A DNA stretch of 64,000 nt, taken from contig JAHISV010000005.1 in NCBI GenBank assembly GCA_018818065.1, forward strand, positions 1,160,527 to 1,224,526, written 5' to 3'. Source of the stretch: Bacteroidota bacterium. Its GTDB lineage: Bacteria; Bacteroidota; Ignavibacteria; Ignavibacteriales; Melioribacteraceae. Below, piece by piece: positions 56,528 through 64,000 of the stretch. The notes under the pieces are model-generated. The model did not search any database. It worked only from the letters and a program-made list of their open reading frames with translations, and was not told the origin of the DNA. The translations under genes were made by a program, and so were the position numbers. Positions within the stretch are counted from its first letter, which is position 1, and every line of letters starts with the position of its first letter.

Positions 56528-56555
56528 TGTTACAATTTGTTACACCCCTGCAACA
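56528..56555. promoter_or_regulatory. Three phased TGTTACA-like heptamers upstream of the TonB receptor gene
   Basis: TGTTACA at 56528-56534, TGTTACA at 56538-56544 and TGCAACA at 56549-56555, spaced 10 and 11 bases apart, that is one helical turn. This pattern suits a regulator binding as a tandem array on one face of DNA. No regulator was identified. Confidence 0.4.
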
Positions 56556-56642
56556 AATGATTAATAATAAAAGTATAAGATTGGATATTGTTTAAGAAAT
56601 TTTTATCCAGGTAATAATGTTCGAATAGTGGAGGTTACTATT

Positions 56643-58973
56643 TTGATAATTAGAAAGATAAGTTTTTTGTATTTCGCAATTGCTTTGTTTGTCTGTACAA
56701 TTTATAGTCAGGATCAATCAACAACTTTAAGTGGATTCATATTTGATGAATCTTCCGGCGAAACCTTAATTGGAGCAAATGTTTACATCACCTCACTTGG
56801 AGTGGGAACCAGTTCAAATGGCTACGGATTTTATTCATTAACAGTACCTAATGGCTCCTATAAAATTGATATCTCATATGTTGGTTATACTAAAACTGTG
56901 ATTGAGTTAAAAATGACTGGGTCACAGAAACAAGATATATCTCTTAAGCCTTCCTCATTTAATTTAGGTGAGGTCGTCGTCAGCGAGAAAAGAGCTGATG
57001 AGAATGTAAAGTCTACACAGATGGGAACACGAGAACTTGCTCCAAAAGAGATTGATAATGTACCGGTATTACTCGGTGAAAAAGATATTCTAAAGACTAT
57101 TCAACTTATGCCAGGAGTCTCTTCGGCTGGGGAAGGGAATAGTGGCTTTATCGTAAGAGGTGGATCTGCTGATCAGAATCTTGTAATACTCGATGAAGCA
57201 CCGGTTTATAACCCCTCGCATCTTATGGGATTCTTCTCTGTATTTAATTCTGATGCTATAAAAAGCGCCAAAATTATTAAGGGGAATTCGCCGCCTGAAT
57301 ATGGCGGCAGATTGAGTTCGGTTTTAGATATTAATATGAAAGATGGTAGTAATAAAAACTATTCCGCATATGGTGGCATTGGTTTAATATCTTCCCGACT
57401 TACATTTGAAGGTCCAATCTCAGTTGATAAAGGATCATTTATTATATCCGGGAGGAGGACATATGTAGATTTATTTTTTCCCTTGTTCGGAAATGATCGA
57501 CTTGCGAATTCAGCTTTGTATTTTTACGATCTGAATATGAAGTTAAATTATACTCTGGGTGAAAATGACAGGCTTTTTATCTCTGGTTACACTGGACGAG
57601 ATGTATTCCAGTTCAATAACAAGTTTGGTTTTGATTGGGGTAATACTACCGGGACTATCAGATGGAATCACATTCTTAGCGATAAACTGTTTTCCAACAC
57701 TACTATCATCTATAGTGATTATAATTATGATATAAACATTGAGGATAATGAAACATCGGCCGAAGTGAAATCGGGTATCCGCGATATCAATATTAAAGAA
57801 GATTTACAGTACTACATTAACTCCGAGCATACAATCAAATTCGGTCTCAATGGCATTTATCACACTTTTATGCCCGGGGAAATTACCGCATCGGGATTAA
57901 CAAATTTCAACTCTCTAAAGGTAGCAAACTCCTTCGCACTTGAGGGTAACGTTTATCTTGGGCACGAGTGGCAGATATCACCCTTATTCCAAATAAACTA
58001 TGGATTACGCTACTCTAACTTCACTCTTTTCGGACCTGGTGATGTTTATTCCTTTGATAATCAGGGGAATGTTATAAGTACTGATTCCTACGGGAATGGT
58101 GATGTGATAAAATCATATAACTTTTTGGAGCCGCGTTTTGCAGCCTCATATTTGCTGGATGAGACAAGTTCATTAAAAGTAGGGTATGCCAGAAATACTC
58201 AGCACATCCATCTGCTTTCTACGTCGACAACCAGCACTCCTATGGATATCTGGCAGCCTAGCAGCGCGAACATTGAACCCGAGACTTCTGATCTGATTTC
58301 ATTTGGCTATTTCAAAAATTTTAATAATAACATGTTCGAAGCCTCCCTGGAGTTTTATTACAAGGACATGCAAAATTTGATTGAATATAAGAATGGCGCT
58401 GACATTTTCATTAATCAATATGTTGAATCGCAATTAGTTTTTGGACACGGATGGTCATATGGTATGGAGTTATTGGTTCAGAAAAAATTTGGAAATTTTA
58501 CCGGTTGGCTTGGTTATACATTATCCAAAACCGAACGGCAGTTTGATGATATAAATGATGGTGAGGCTTTCCCTTCGCGGCAGGATAGAACGCATGACAT
58601 TTCACTTGTTGGCATGTACAATCTCAATGAGCATTGGGCGGTTTCGGCTAACTGGGTTTATAGTACTGGATTAGCAGCAACTTACCCTAGTGGTAAATAC
58701 ACGATAGATGGAAAAATTATAAATCTCTATACTGAACGAAATGGATATAGAATGCCGGATTATCACAGACTGGATTTGGGTGCGACCTATACTTTTAACA
58801 AAAGCGACAGGCAGGAAATGAGTCTTACTTTATCAGTTTATAATGCCTATGGACGCAAAAACGCTTACACAATTTCTTTTGAAGAAAGTACTGTTAATCC
58901 AAATGTAACTGAAGCAGTTAAGCTATCGCTTTTTTCAGTGGTACCTTCACTAACATTTAATTTTAGATTCTAA
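56643..58973 (+). CDS. TonB-dependent outer-membrane receptor with carboxypeptidase-like domain
   Basis: A 776-residue outer-membrane transporter. A signal peptide (cleavage near TIYSQ) is followed by a carboxypeptidase-regulatory-like domain (GFIFDESSGETLIGANVYI), a plug domain (MPGVSSAGEGNSGFIVRGGS) and a 22-strand-type barrel ending in a hydrophobic strand finishing in F (SLTFNFRF). The receptor type is the Bacteroidetes kind paired with DUF4249 proteins. Start taken as TTG 56643, eight bases after GGAGG; a GTG at 56628 is also in frame. Confidence 0.92.
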   Translation: MIIRKISFLYFAIALFVCTIYSQDQSTTLSGFIFDESSGETLIGANVYITSLGVGTSSNGYGFYSLTVPNGSYKIDISYVGYTKTVIELKMTGSQKQDISLKPSSFNLGEVVVSEKRADENVKSTQMGTRELAPKEIDNVPVLLGEKDILKTIQLMPGVSSAGEGNSGFIVRGGSADQNLVILDEAPVYNPSHLMGFFSVFNSDAIKSAKIIKGNSPPEYGGRLSSVLDINMKDGSNKNYSAYGGIGLISSRLTFEGPISVDKGSFIISGRRTYVDLFFPLFGNDRLANSALYFYDLNMKLNYTLGENDRLFISGYTGRDVFQFNNKFGFDWGNTTGTIRWNHILSDKLFSNTTIIYSDYNYDINIEDNETSAEVKSGIRDINIKEDLQYYINSEHTIKFGLNGIYHTFMPGEITASGLTNFNSLKVANSFALEGNVYLGHEWQISPLFQINYGLRYSNFTLFGPGDVYSFDNQGNVISTDSYGNGDVIKSYNFLEPRFAASYLLDETSSLKVGYARNTQHIHLLSTSTTSTPMDIWQPSSANIEPETSDLISFGYFKNFNNNMFEASLEFYYKDMQNLIEYKNGADIFINQYVESQLVFGHGWSYGMELLVQKKFGNFTGWLGYTLSKTERQFDDINDGEAFPSRQDRTHDISLVGMYNLNEHWAVSANWVYSTGLAATYPSGKYTIDGKIINLYTERNGYRMPDYHRLDLGATYTFNKSDRQEMSLTLSVYNAYGRKNAYTISFEESTVNPNVTEAVKLSLFSVVPSLTFNFRF

Positions 58974-58996
58974 TGGTTAAGGAGAGGAGAATTACG

Positions 58997-59821
58997 ATGA
59001 AAATATATTTTATGGTGCTACCAATCATCATTATGCTTTTTGGATGCGAAGACGTAATTGAAGTTCAAATAAATGACGCAGATCCTCAGATTATTATTGA
59101 GGCTAATATTAGTGATAATTACGGACCTCACTATACCTATATAACAATGTCAACGGACTTTTATAAACCCAACGAGTACGAAGGTGTTTCGGGTGCTGAG
59201 GTAATTATTGAGGACAATAATGGTTTTAGAGAAATGTTAACTGAGATATCAAGCGGGAAGTACAGTACCTCAAATATATTGGGTGAAGCTGAAAGTCAAT
59301 ATAAAATGACGGTAAATGTAAATCGGCAACAATATTCGGCACTCTCAACTCTGCCTGTAGCTTTGAAACTAGATAGTGTAACTGCTGAGATAGATAACAG
59401 GGGATTTCATAATGATGAAGAAAATCCTGATCAATATAAGTTTGATTGCTATTTTCAGGATAGGCCAGGTGTGAAGGACTATGCCAGATTTAAGGTCTAT
59501 AAGAATGGAGTTAGGGTAGGGGGTAATTTCCTATATCAGGATAGATTATCTGATGGGAATTATATTGACTATTTCTATTTCCGATTTGATGAAGATGATG
59601 ATTTCTTTGCAGGTGACACTGTCACAATTGAATTGATAACAATTGACTTGAACACATTTAATTACTTTAATGAATTGAATGATGCCATTGCCTCTGGTAA
59701 TAATGGTGGAATATTTGGATCAGCAGCTCCCGGAAACCCAACAAACAATTGGGACAATGGAGCCTTCGGTTATTTTGGTGCTAATTCGGTTGATTCCTAT
59801 ACGTTAATCATTCCGGAATAA
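58997..59821 (+). CDS. DUF4249 lipoprotein, partner of the TonB receptor
   Basis: A 274-residue lipoprotein (lipobox LFGC). The N-terminal half is an Ig-like region (IIIEANISDNYGPHYTYITM, GAEVIIEDNNG), typical of DUF4249 proteins, which usually stand directly behind a TonB receptor and probably form a surface lid or binding subunit. ATG 58997 is chosen because GGAGAGGAGA lies six bases upstream; the in-frame ATG at 58973 overlaps the receptor stop. The substrate is unknown. Confidence 0.87.
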   Translation: MKIYFMVLPIIIMLFGCEDVIEVQINDADPQIIIEANISDNYGPHYTYITMSTDFYKPNEYEGVSGAEVIIEDNNGFREMLTEISSGKYSTSNILGEAESQYKMTVNVNRQQYSALSTLPVALKLDSVTAEIDNRGFHNDEENPDQYKFDCYFQDRPGVKDYARFKVYKNGVRVGGNFLYQDRLSDGNYIDYFYFRFDEDDDFFAGDTVTIELITIDLNTFNYFNELNDAIASGNNGGIFGSAAPGNPTNNWDNGAFGYFGANSVDSYTLIIPE

Positions 59822-59870
59822 ATTGGAAATATATTAGCTGAAAATTATTTTTGTAAAAACTTTACAGGGA

Positions 59871-59895
59871 CCTTCCGCAAGTACGGAGGGTTTCT
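59871..59895 (+). terminator. Probable terminator after the TonB/DUF4249 pair
   Basis: CCTTCCG / CGGAGGG stem (one G-U pair) with loop CAAGTA, followed by a short T-rich run TTTCT. Confidence 0.6.
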
Positions 59896-60052
59896 CTGGA
59901 TTATTTCACCCTCCCCAATAAGTCAAACAATGCGATCTTCCTATCTTTTTTGAAAAGAGAATATTATATTAAACCCACTTAGAAGATGATATCTTCTAAA
60001 GCCATCCGGAAAGCATCTAGTTGATTATCCATTCTAAGATAAGGTGTGGATT

Positions 60053-60934
60053 ATGAAAGACCTGATCAATTATGTACCCTATATGGAAATTGCCATTCAA
60101 GAGGCCGAAAAATCACTACGCGAGGGAAATCATGGATTTGGTGCTGTTGTTATCAAAGAGGGGCAGGTAATTTCGCAGTCACATGATAAGGAAGAGACAC
60201 AGGATGATGCAACCTCACACGCGGAAATTAATGCCATAAAGTTTGCTTCAAAAATACTAGGGCGGGACCTCTCGAAATGCAAATTGATAAGTACACATGA
60301 ACCTTGCCCCATGTGCGCTTCTGCAATTGTCTGGGCTGGTATTAAAAAGGTTGTGTTTGGTTTTTCGATTGAGGATTCGACTAAAGAGGGAAGAAAGAGA
60401 ATTAAAATTGAAGCTGATGAGATATTCAAACGTTCGGGAGCGAAAATAGAAATTAGAGGGGGACTAATGAAAGATGAATGTTCTATCCTCTATAGTGATG
60501 CCGTTAGAAAAGAGATAAAACGACTTAGGGGAATTGACGAAAAGGGACTTGTAAGGCTGGCTGATGAACTAACAGCCAAACGAAAAAAATGGATCGCTAA
60601 AAACAAGAAGAAGATTGATAAACTAACAGGAGATCCTTTGGACATTGCTTACAAAGTTTTCCTTGAGAAACTATCAATCCCGGCGGAGGAAGCTCCTGTA
60701 AAGGAAAGAAGAGAAAATGAAATAATTATCCATTCTAAAAATTTCTGCCCGACTTTGGAGGCTTGTAAAATATTAGGATTAGATACAAAAGTAATATGCT
60801 CGGCACTAAATGAAAAATCAACTGATCTGTTTTTGAAAGAAGTTAACCCTAAATTGATGTTTACAAGAAATTACGAAAAGCTTAGACCTCGTAACGGGTA
60901 TTGTGAGGAAATTATATCCATAAGCGCAAATTAG
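60053..60934 (+). CDS. Cytidine/deoxycytidylate deaminase-family protein with C-terminal extension
   Basis: A 293-residue protein. Residues 1 to about 150 form a zinc deaminase domain with HAEINA (His and catalytic Glu) and EPCPMCASA (two Cys ligands), like guanine, cytosine or tRNA adenosine deaminases. A basic helical linker (RKKWIAKNKKKI) leads to about 95 residues that I do not recognise, with conserved-looking Cys in FCPTLEACKILGLDTKVICS. The extension could recognise a substrate such as RNA. Single gene with terminators or convergent genes around it. Confidence 0.82.
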   Translation: MKDLINYVPYMEIAIQEAEKSLREGNHGFGAVVIKEGQVISQSHDKEETQDDATSHAEINAIKFASKILGRDLSKCKLISTHEPCPMCASAIVWAGIKKVVFGFSIEDSTKEGRKRIKIEADEIFKRSGAKIEIRGGLMKDECSILYSDAVRKEIKRLRGIDEKGLVRLADELTAKRKKWIAKNKKKIDKLTGDPLDIAYKVFLEKLSIPAEEAPVKERRENEIIIHSKNFCPTLEACKILGLDTKVICSALNEKSTDLFLKEVNPKLMFTRNYEKLRPRNGYCEEIISISAN

Positions 60935-60989
60935 AACTATGGGTTAAATCCGCTGAAAAAAAATCGTAAAAATCTGGAGTTATCAGACC

Positions 60990-61015
60990 TTCCATCCTTC
61001 GACAGGCTCAGTGCA
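60990..61015. repeat. Fragment of a dispersed repeat
   Basis: CCATCCTTCGACAGGCTCAG lies between two convergent genes. The word CTTCGACAGGCTCAG is widespread in intergenic repeats of FCB-group genomes and is related to the GGCTCAGG/CTGAG elements at 38441. Confidence 0.5.
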
Positions 61016-61036
61016 GGCTTTACAAACTTTACCCTT

Positions 61037-63331
61037 TTACTTCAACAATATCATTTTCTTCGTTAAGTGAGATTTATCTGTTTCCAGCCTGTAGAAATAA
61101 ATGCCCGAACTGAGATCTCTTCCGTCGAAATTATACTTGTGATACCCAGAAGAAAGATCACCATTCACCAGGGTTTTAACTACTGCCCCTAAAATATTAT
61201 ACACTATCAGTTTTACGCGAGAGTTTGCAACAAGCGTAAATTCAATGGTTGTTGAGGGATTAAAGGGATTAGGGTAATTTTGCTGGAGAGTATACTCACC
61301 CGGCAGGGTTTGTTCTTTGTCTATGGATGTAATTTCATATCCACTTATGTAGAGACTCTGCCCAAATGTTGCGGCTATAAATTTGTTTGTATCTGCAGGA
61401 AACTGCCTTACCATATTGATTAAATTCGTGTTCAGTCCAATGTTAATTGCTGAAGTCGTTCTTACTGCACCAGTATCAGGCATTGAGAGAACACCTTGCC
61501 CAAATGTTGATATAAGCACCTTGTGACTTTGTAGCGGCGGTATATAGATGTCGGTGAAGGACAAATTACTTTTAAGATTCACCCAGGTCTCGCCCCCATT
61601 GCGGGAGTTACGCAGATCCCCGTCAATCTGTCCATAAAGTACATTCGAACTATCCGGGTGCACAATTAATTTTGAAATGCTGTGAAGAGAATCAATTTTG
61701 ATCCATGTTGTTCCGGTATCAATACTTTTATAAAGATTACTCCGTTCCTTATCGGAAAGGTATATGACTGCCGGCTCTGAGGGAGAAATAGCTATTCCAC
61801 CATAAATATCAGTACTGTCCTGGTCAAGGATCAGTTCTTTCCATTCAAATCCTCCATCAAGTGATTTATAGGTATGTTTTGTTGAAACTGCCCAGGCAAG
61901 ACCAGAGTTAGTTGGGTGAAAATAAATATCCTGCATAGCTTCAGTATTTGATTCTTTGGTAGTATCTGTTTTGAACACCTCCAACCAGGTTTCACCCGCA
62001 TCAGCGGAACGAATAATATAACCCATAAAAGTTCCTGCCAGCAAATTAGCAGGATTTTGTTGATCGATTGCCAGTGTAAATACATCAGTATCCGGCATTC
62101 CTTCAACCAGTTGTGTCCATGATATTCCCGCGTCAGTGGTTTTAAACACTCCACCAAATGCAGCTGTGTAGACCGTATTTCCATCCTCCGGATTAAAATG
62201 TATTTCAAATATATCTGCTCCGTTTACAGTATCCACTTTTTTACTCCAGGCAGTTCTGTTCCCCGATGAGAAATAAATATTAGAGCCTGCTGAAACAGCA
62301 ATTTCGCTATTCTGGAAAAATCCAACTGATCTTATATACCTATCATTAATCGACGACATCAATGGAGTAAAGGATTCACCAAGATTAGTTAATTTTAGCA
62401 ATCCTGAATTTGGACCCGATATATACAAATCATTCTGATTTACGGGGTCGAACTGAATATTATCGATGTACTGGCCGTTAGGGAAAGCTTCGCCAATATT
62501 TTCCCAGGTTTGTCCACCATCAATCGATTTCATAAAACCTTCATCAGGTTTTGCCTTGCCAAGAAAAACAATGTCGTTATCAAGAGGTGATGTCTTAACA
62601 CATTTTGAGAAGTTTATAGCGTCGCTCACGTTTTCCCAAAACACTCCGTTATCAACTGTTTTATATAAATCGTTATAGTTCAACACATATATTTGTTCTT
62701 CGTTATTTGGATTGATGTTAAAAGATTGTACATAAATAAAATCATTTATTTCACTCCAGAACATCCCTGCGCTTGTAGATTTCCTAAGCGTACCCGCTTC
62801 AACGAACATTATATCAGAATCTGTACTTGATAAATATATCTCACCTCGTACCATACTCGTACTTGTAATTGCCTCAACCCAGGTCGTTCCTCTGTCTCTC
62901 GAAATAAGAACCTTATTCTCTTGCCTGTTAAGCAGGTTTGTTGCCGTAAGAACAACCAGATTAGTATCAACCGGGCTGAACTTTACTTCATTTATTCGAA
63001 CATCATGCAAAGGCATTTCTGAACCAAAATCCACCTGTTCCCATGTATCGCCGCCGTCAGTGCTATTAAGAAGTCCATTAATTGTACCTACAAGAATAAT
63101 GTCTTCAACAAATGGATTAATAGCTATGGAGGTAGGAGTAATTGAAGCAGGCCCTATTTGTAACCAGCTAAATCCCTCTTCAGCAATATTCTGTACAGAA
63201 TAAGAAGTCGGAGTGATTATTTCACCAGTACTATTATATTGATTATATTCTATTTGAAAATCTTGTCCGAAAAGCACTAATGGTAACAAAAAAAGAATCA
63301 AAGAAAGATGAATTGGTTTGAACTTGCTCAT
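61037..63331 (-). CDS. Secreted multi-BNR beta-propeller protein with T9SS type A sorting domain
   Basis: A 764-residue exported protein (signal cleavage near LFGQD). About a dozen Asp-box/BNR-type motifs of the form S-x-D-x-G-x-T-W recur (STDGGDTWEQV, SRDRGTTWVEA, SIDGGQTWENI, TTDAGISWTQL, SADAGETWLEV, SLDGGFEWKEL, SIDTGTTWIKI). It would form one or two sortilin-like propellers. The final 85 residues are a type IX sorting domain (LQQNYPNPFNPSTTIEF, GIYFYRLE). Catalytic activity is not indicated. Confidence 0.9.
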   Translation of the reverse strand: MSKFKPIHLSLILFLLPLVLFGQDFQIEYNQYNSTGEIITPTSYSVQNIAEEGFSWLQIGPASITPTSIAINPFVEDIILVGTINGLLNSTDGGDTWEQVDFGSEMPLHDVRINEVKFSPVDTNLVVLTATNLLNRQENKVLISRDRGTTWVEAITSTSMVRGEIYLSSTDSDIMFVEAGTLRKSTSAGMFWSEINDFIYVQSFNINPNNEEQIYVLNYNDLYKTVDNGVFWENVSDAINFSKCVKTSPLDNDIVFLGKAKPDEGFMKSIDGGQTWENIGEAFPNGQYIDNIQFDPVNQNDLYISGPNSGLLKLTNLGESFTPLMSSINDRYIRSVGFFQNSEIAVSAGSNIYFSSGNRTAWSKKVDTVNGADIFEIHFNPEDGNTVYTAAFGGVFKTTDAGISWTQLVEGMPDTDVFTLAIDQQNPANLLAGTFMGYIIRSADAGETWLEVFKTDTTKESNTEAMQDIYFHPTNSGLAWAVSTKHTYKSLDGGFEWKELILDQDSTDIYGGIAISPSEPAVIYLSDKERSNLYKSIDTGTTWIKIDSLHSISKLIVHPDSSNVLYGQIDGDLRNSRNGGETWVNLKSNLSFTDIYIPPLQSHKVLISTFGQGVLSMPDTGAVRTTSAINIGLNTNLINMVRQFPADTNKFIAATFGQSLYISGYEITSIDKEQTLPGEYTLQQNYPNPFNPSTTIEFTLVANSRVKLIVYNILGAVVKTLVNGDLSSGYHKYNFDGRDLSSGIYFYRLETDKSHLTKKMILLK

Positions 63332-63589
63332 AGCAACCTGCGTGAATTATGGATGTAGAAAATTGTCTGATTGAAATTTAAGCCCAATTGGTTAGAGTGT
63401 CAATTACATTATGAATCCCAATTTCTTCAGCAGAAGGCTTCAAAGTTAATGGAAGAGCAATATGAAGCTAAAGAAAATTCAAATGTGATTGCGCAAAATG
63501 AATCTTATTCCCTTTTGTTGTGTTAATGAGTTCTCGGAGATAAAAACAAGTTAAACTATTAACAAATATTAATTATTAGCGAGGAAAAA

Positions 63590-63787
63590 ATGGTAAATTT
63601 TGAAGTTGTTGAAAGAGTAGGTGTTTCAACTGAATCTATGGCAAATGCAGTTAAGTCTGTTGTAAAAGAAGCTCACGCAGTAAAAAAAGTAAGCTGGTTT
63701 GAGGTTATTGAAGAACGCGGTCGTGTTACAGATGATGGCGAAGTTGAGTTTCAGGTAAAGGTAAAAATTGGCTGGAAATTAAGTTAA
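63590..63787 (+). CDS. Dodecin, flavin-storage protein
   Basis: A 65-residue member of the dodecin family, which assembles into twelve-subunit shells that bind flavins. VVERVGVSTESMANAVKS, then VSWFEVIEERGRV and VEFQVKVKIGWKLS match the family; the Trp in SWFEV is the flavin-stacking residue. It is followed after about 35 bases by a peroxiredoxin gene and starts behind a GAGGA site. Confidence 0.92.
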   Translation: MVNFEVVERVGVSTESMANAVKSVVKEAHAVKKVSWFEVIEERGRVTDDGEVEFQVKVKIGWKLS

Positions 63788-63824
63788 TTCTATAAATAAT
63801 AAATAAGTATGAAAGGAGTTAGTT

Positions 63825-64000
63825 ATGTCCTTAAAAGTTGGGGATAAAGCCCCGGATTTTACATTAAAAAATACCGATTTCGAAAATGTTTCGCTTAGTT
63901 CGTTATTAGGCAAAAAAAATATTGTGCTGTTATTCTTTCCATTTGTTAATTCCGGAATGTGCGAGAAAGAACTTTGTACCTTTGGTGACGGATTATCACA
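63825..64000 (+). CDS. Peroxiredoxin, AhpC/TSA family (3' truncated)
   Basis: The first 58 residues of a peroxiredoxin are present; the window ends inside the gene. VGDKAPDFTLKN and LLFFPFVNSGMCEKELC are seen. The peroxidatic-cysteine motif usually reads PxxxTxxC; here it is PFVNSGMC, with Ser instead of Thr. A second Cys five residues later suggests the C-x4-C form of the AhpE/Bcp types. AAGGAG precedes the ATG. Confidence 0.88.
   Translation, partial: MSLKVGDKAPDFTLKNTDFENVSLSSLLGKKNIVLLFFPFVNSGMCEKELCTFGDGLS

Larger units (their letters stand above)
56252..56642. other. 391-base intergenic region between divergent genes
   Basis: No open reading frame of interest was seen. The region holds a 9-bp tandem repeat (56347-56389) and three phased TGTTACA-like heptamers (56528, 56538, 56549), listed separately. 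It must contain the promoters of both the M28 peptidase and the TonB receptor genes; I could not assign them with confidence. Confidence 0.7.

Noticed and set aside
61831..62208. Minus-strand open frame of 125 codons inside the large BNR gene
   Set aside because: It is another frame of the same strand inside a confirmed T9SS protein and has no recognisable content.

Overview
The window is about 38% GC by eye, gene-dense, and looks like chromosomal DNA from the Fibrobacteres-Chlorobi-Bacteroidetes (FCB) group, most likely an Ignavibacteria-like lineage. The grounds are: two secreted proteins ending in type IX secretion (T9SS) type A sorting domains with the 'YPNPFNPSTTIEF' style of motif, a short RpoD without region 1.1, a TonB receptor paired with a DUF4249 lipoprotein, DUF4097 proteins, frequent TTG starts, and an amino-carrier-protein (LysW) biosynthesis operon. 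The lineage is inferred from gene content; no phylogeny could be run.

Layout. 1-5.1 kb: end of the spc/alpha ribosomal operon (secY, map, infA, rpmJ, rpsM, rpsK, rpsD, rpoA, rplQ) closed by a terminator. 5.1-11.1 kb: engB, a GAF/degenerate-GGDEF membrane protein, deoB, two microcompartment vertex (EutN/CcmL) genes, the housekeeping sigma gene and an NlpC/P60 lipoprotein. 11.2-22.6 kb: central metabolism and housekeeping (fumC, CDGSH protein, tkt, an S9 hydrolase, a YqaA-type membrane protein, acyl-CoA ligase, FKBP, metG). 22.6-32.3 kb: orphan DNA methyltransferase, three consecutive SurA/PpiC-type periplasmic proteins, MoxR ATPase, CapA-like protein, M23 peptidase and iron alcohol dehydrogenase. 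32.3-34.8 kb: minus-strand T9SS M23 peptidase and a DUF4097 protein.

35-41.2 kb holds the most interesting locus: lysW - homocitrate synthase - lysX - lysY - [dispersed repeats] - class II glutamine-amidotransferase-like gene - lysZ - lysJ. The carrier protein ends in EEDWGQ instead of the usual EDWGE, so the residue whose side-chain carboxyl normally receives the substrate is a glutamine. A free-standing Ntn-type glutaminase-like protein (MCR... N-terminus) is translationally coupled to lysZ. Inference: C-terminal Gln deamidation before loading, formally like Pup processing by Dop, and/or hydrolytic release of lysine from the carrier by the same chemistry, replacing LysK, which is absent here.

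41-64 kb is accessory: a divergent HxlR regulator and alpha/beta hydrolase, PadR plus FtsX-type permease, a DUF362 protein, a NYN-LOTUS RNase-like protein, a BNR lipoprotein, mtgA, an unrecognised lipoprotein, an MBL-fold hydrolase, an ECF sigma/putative anti-sigma/DUF4097 solenoid operon, M28-PDZ peptidase, TonB receptor plus DUF4249, a deaminase with a C-terminal extension, a large T9SS BNR protein, dodecin and a peroxiredoxin cut by the window end. No rRNA, tRNA, CRISPR array, transposase or prophage was recognised.
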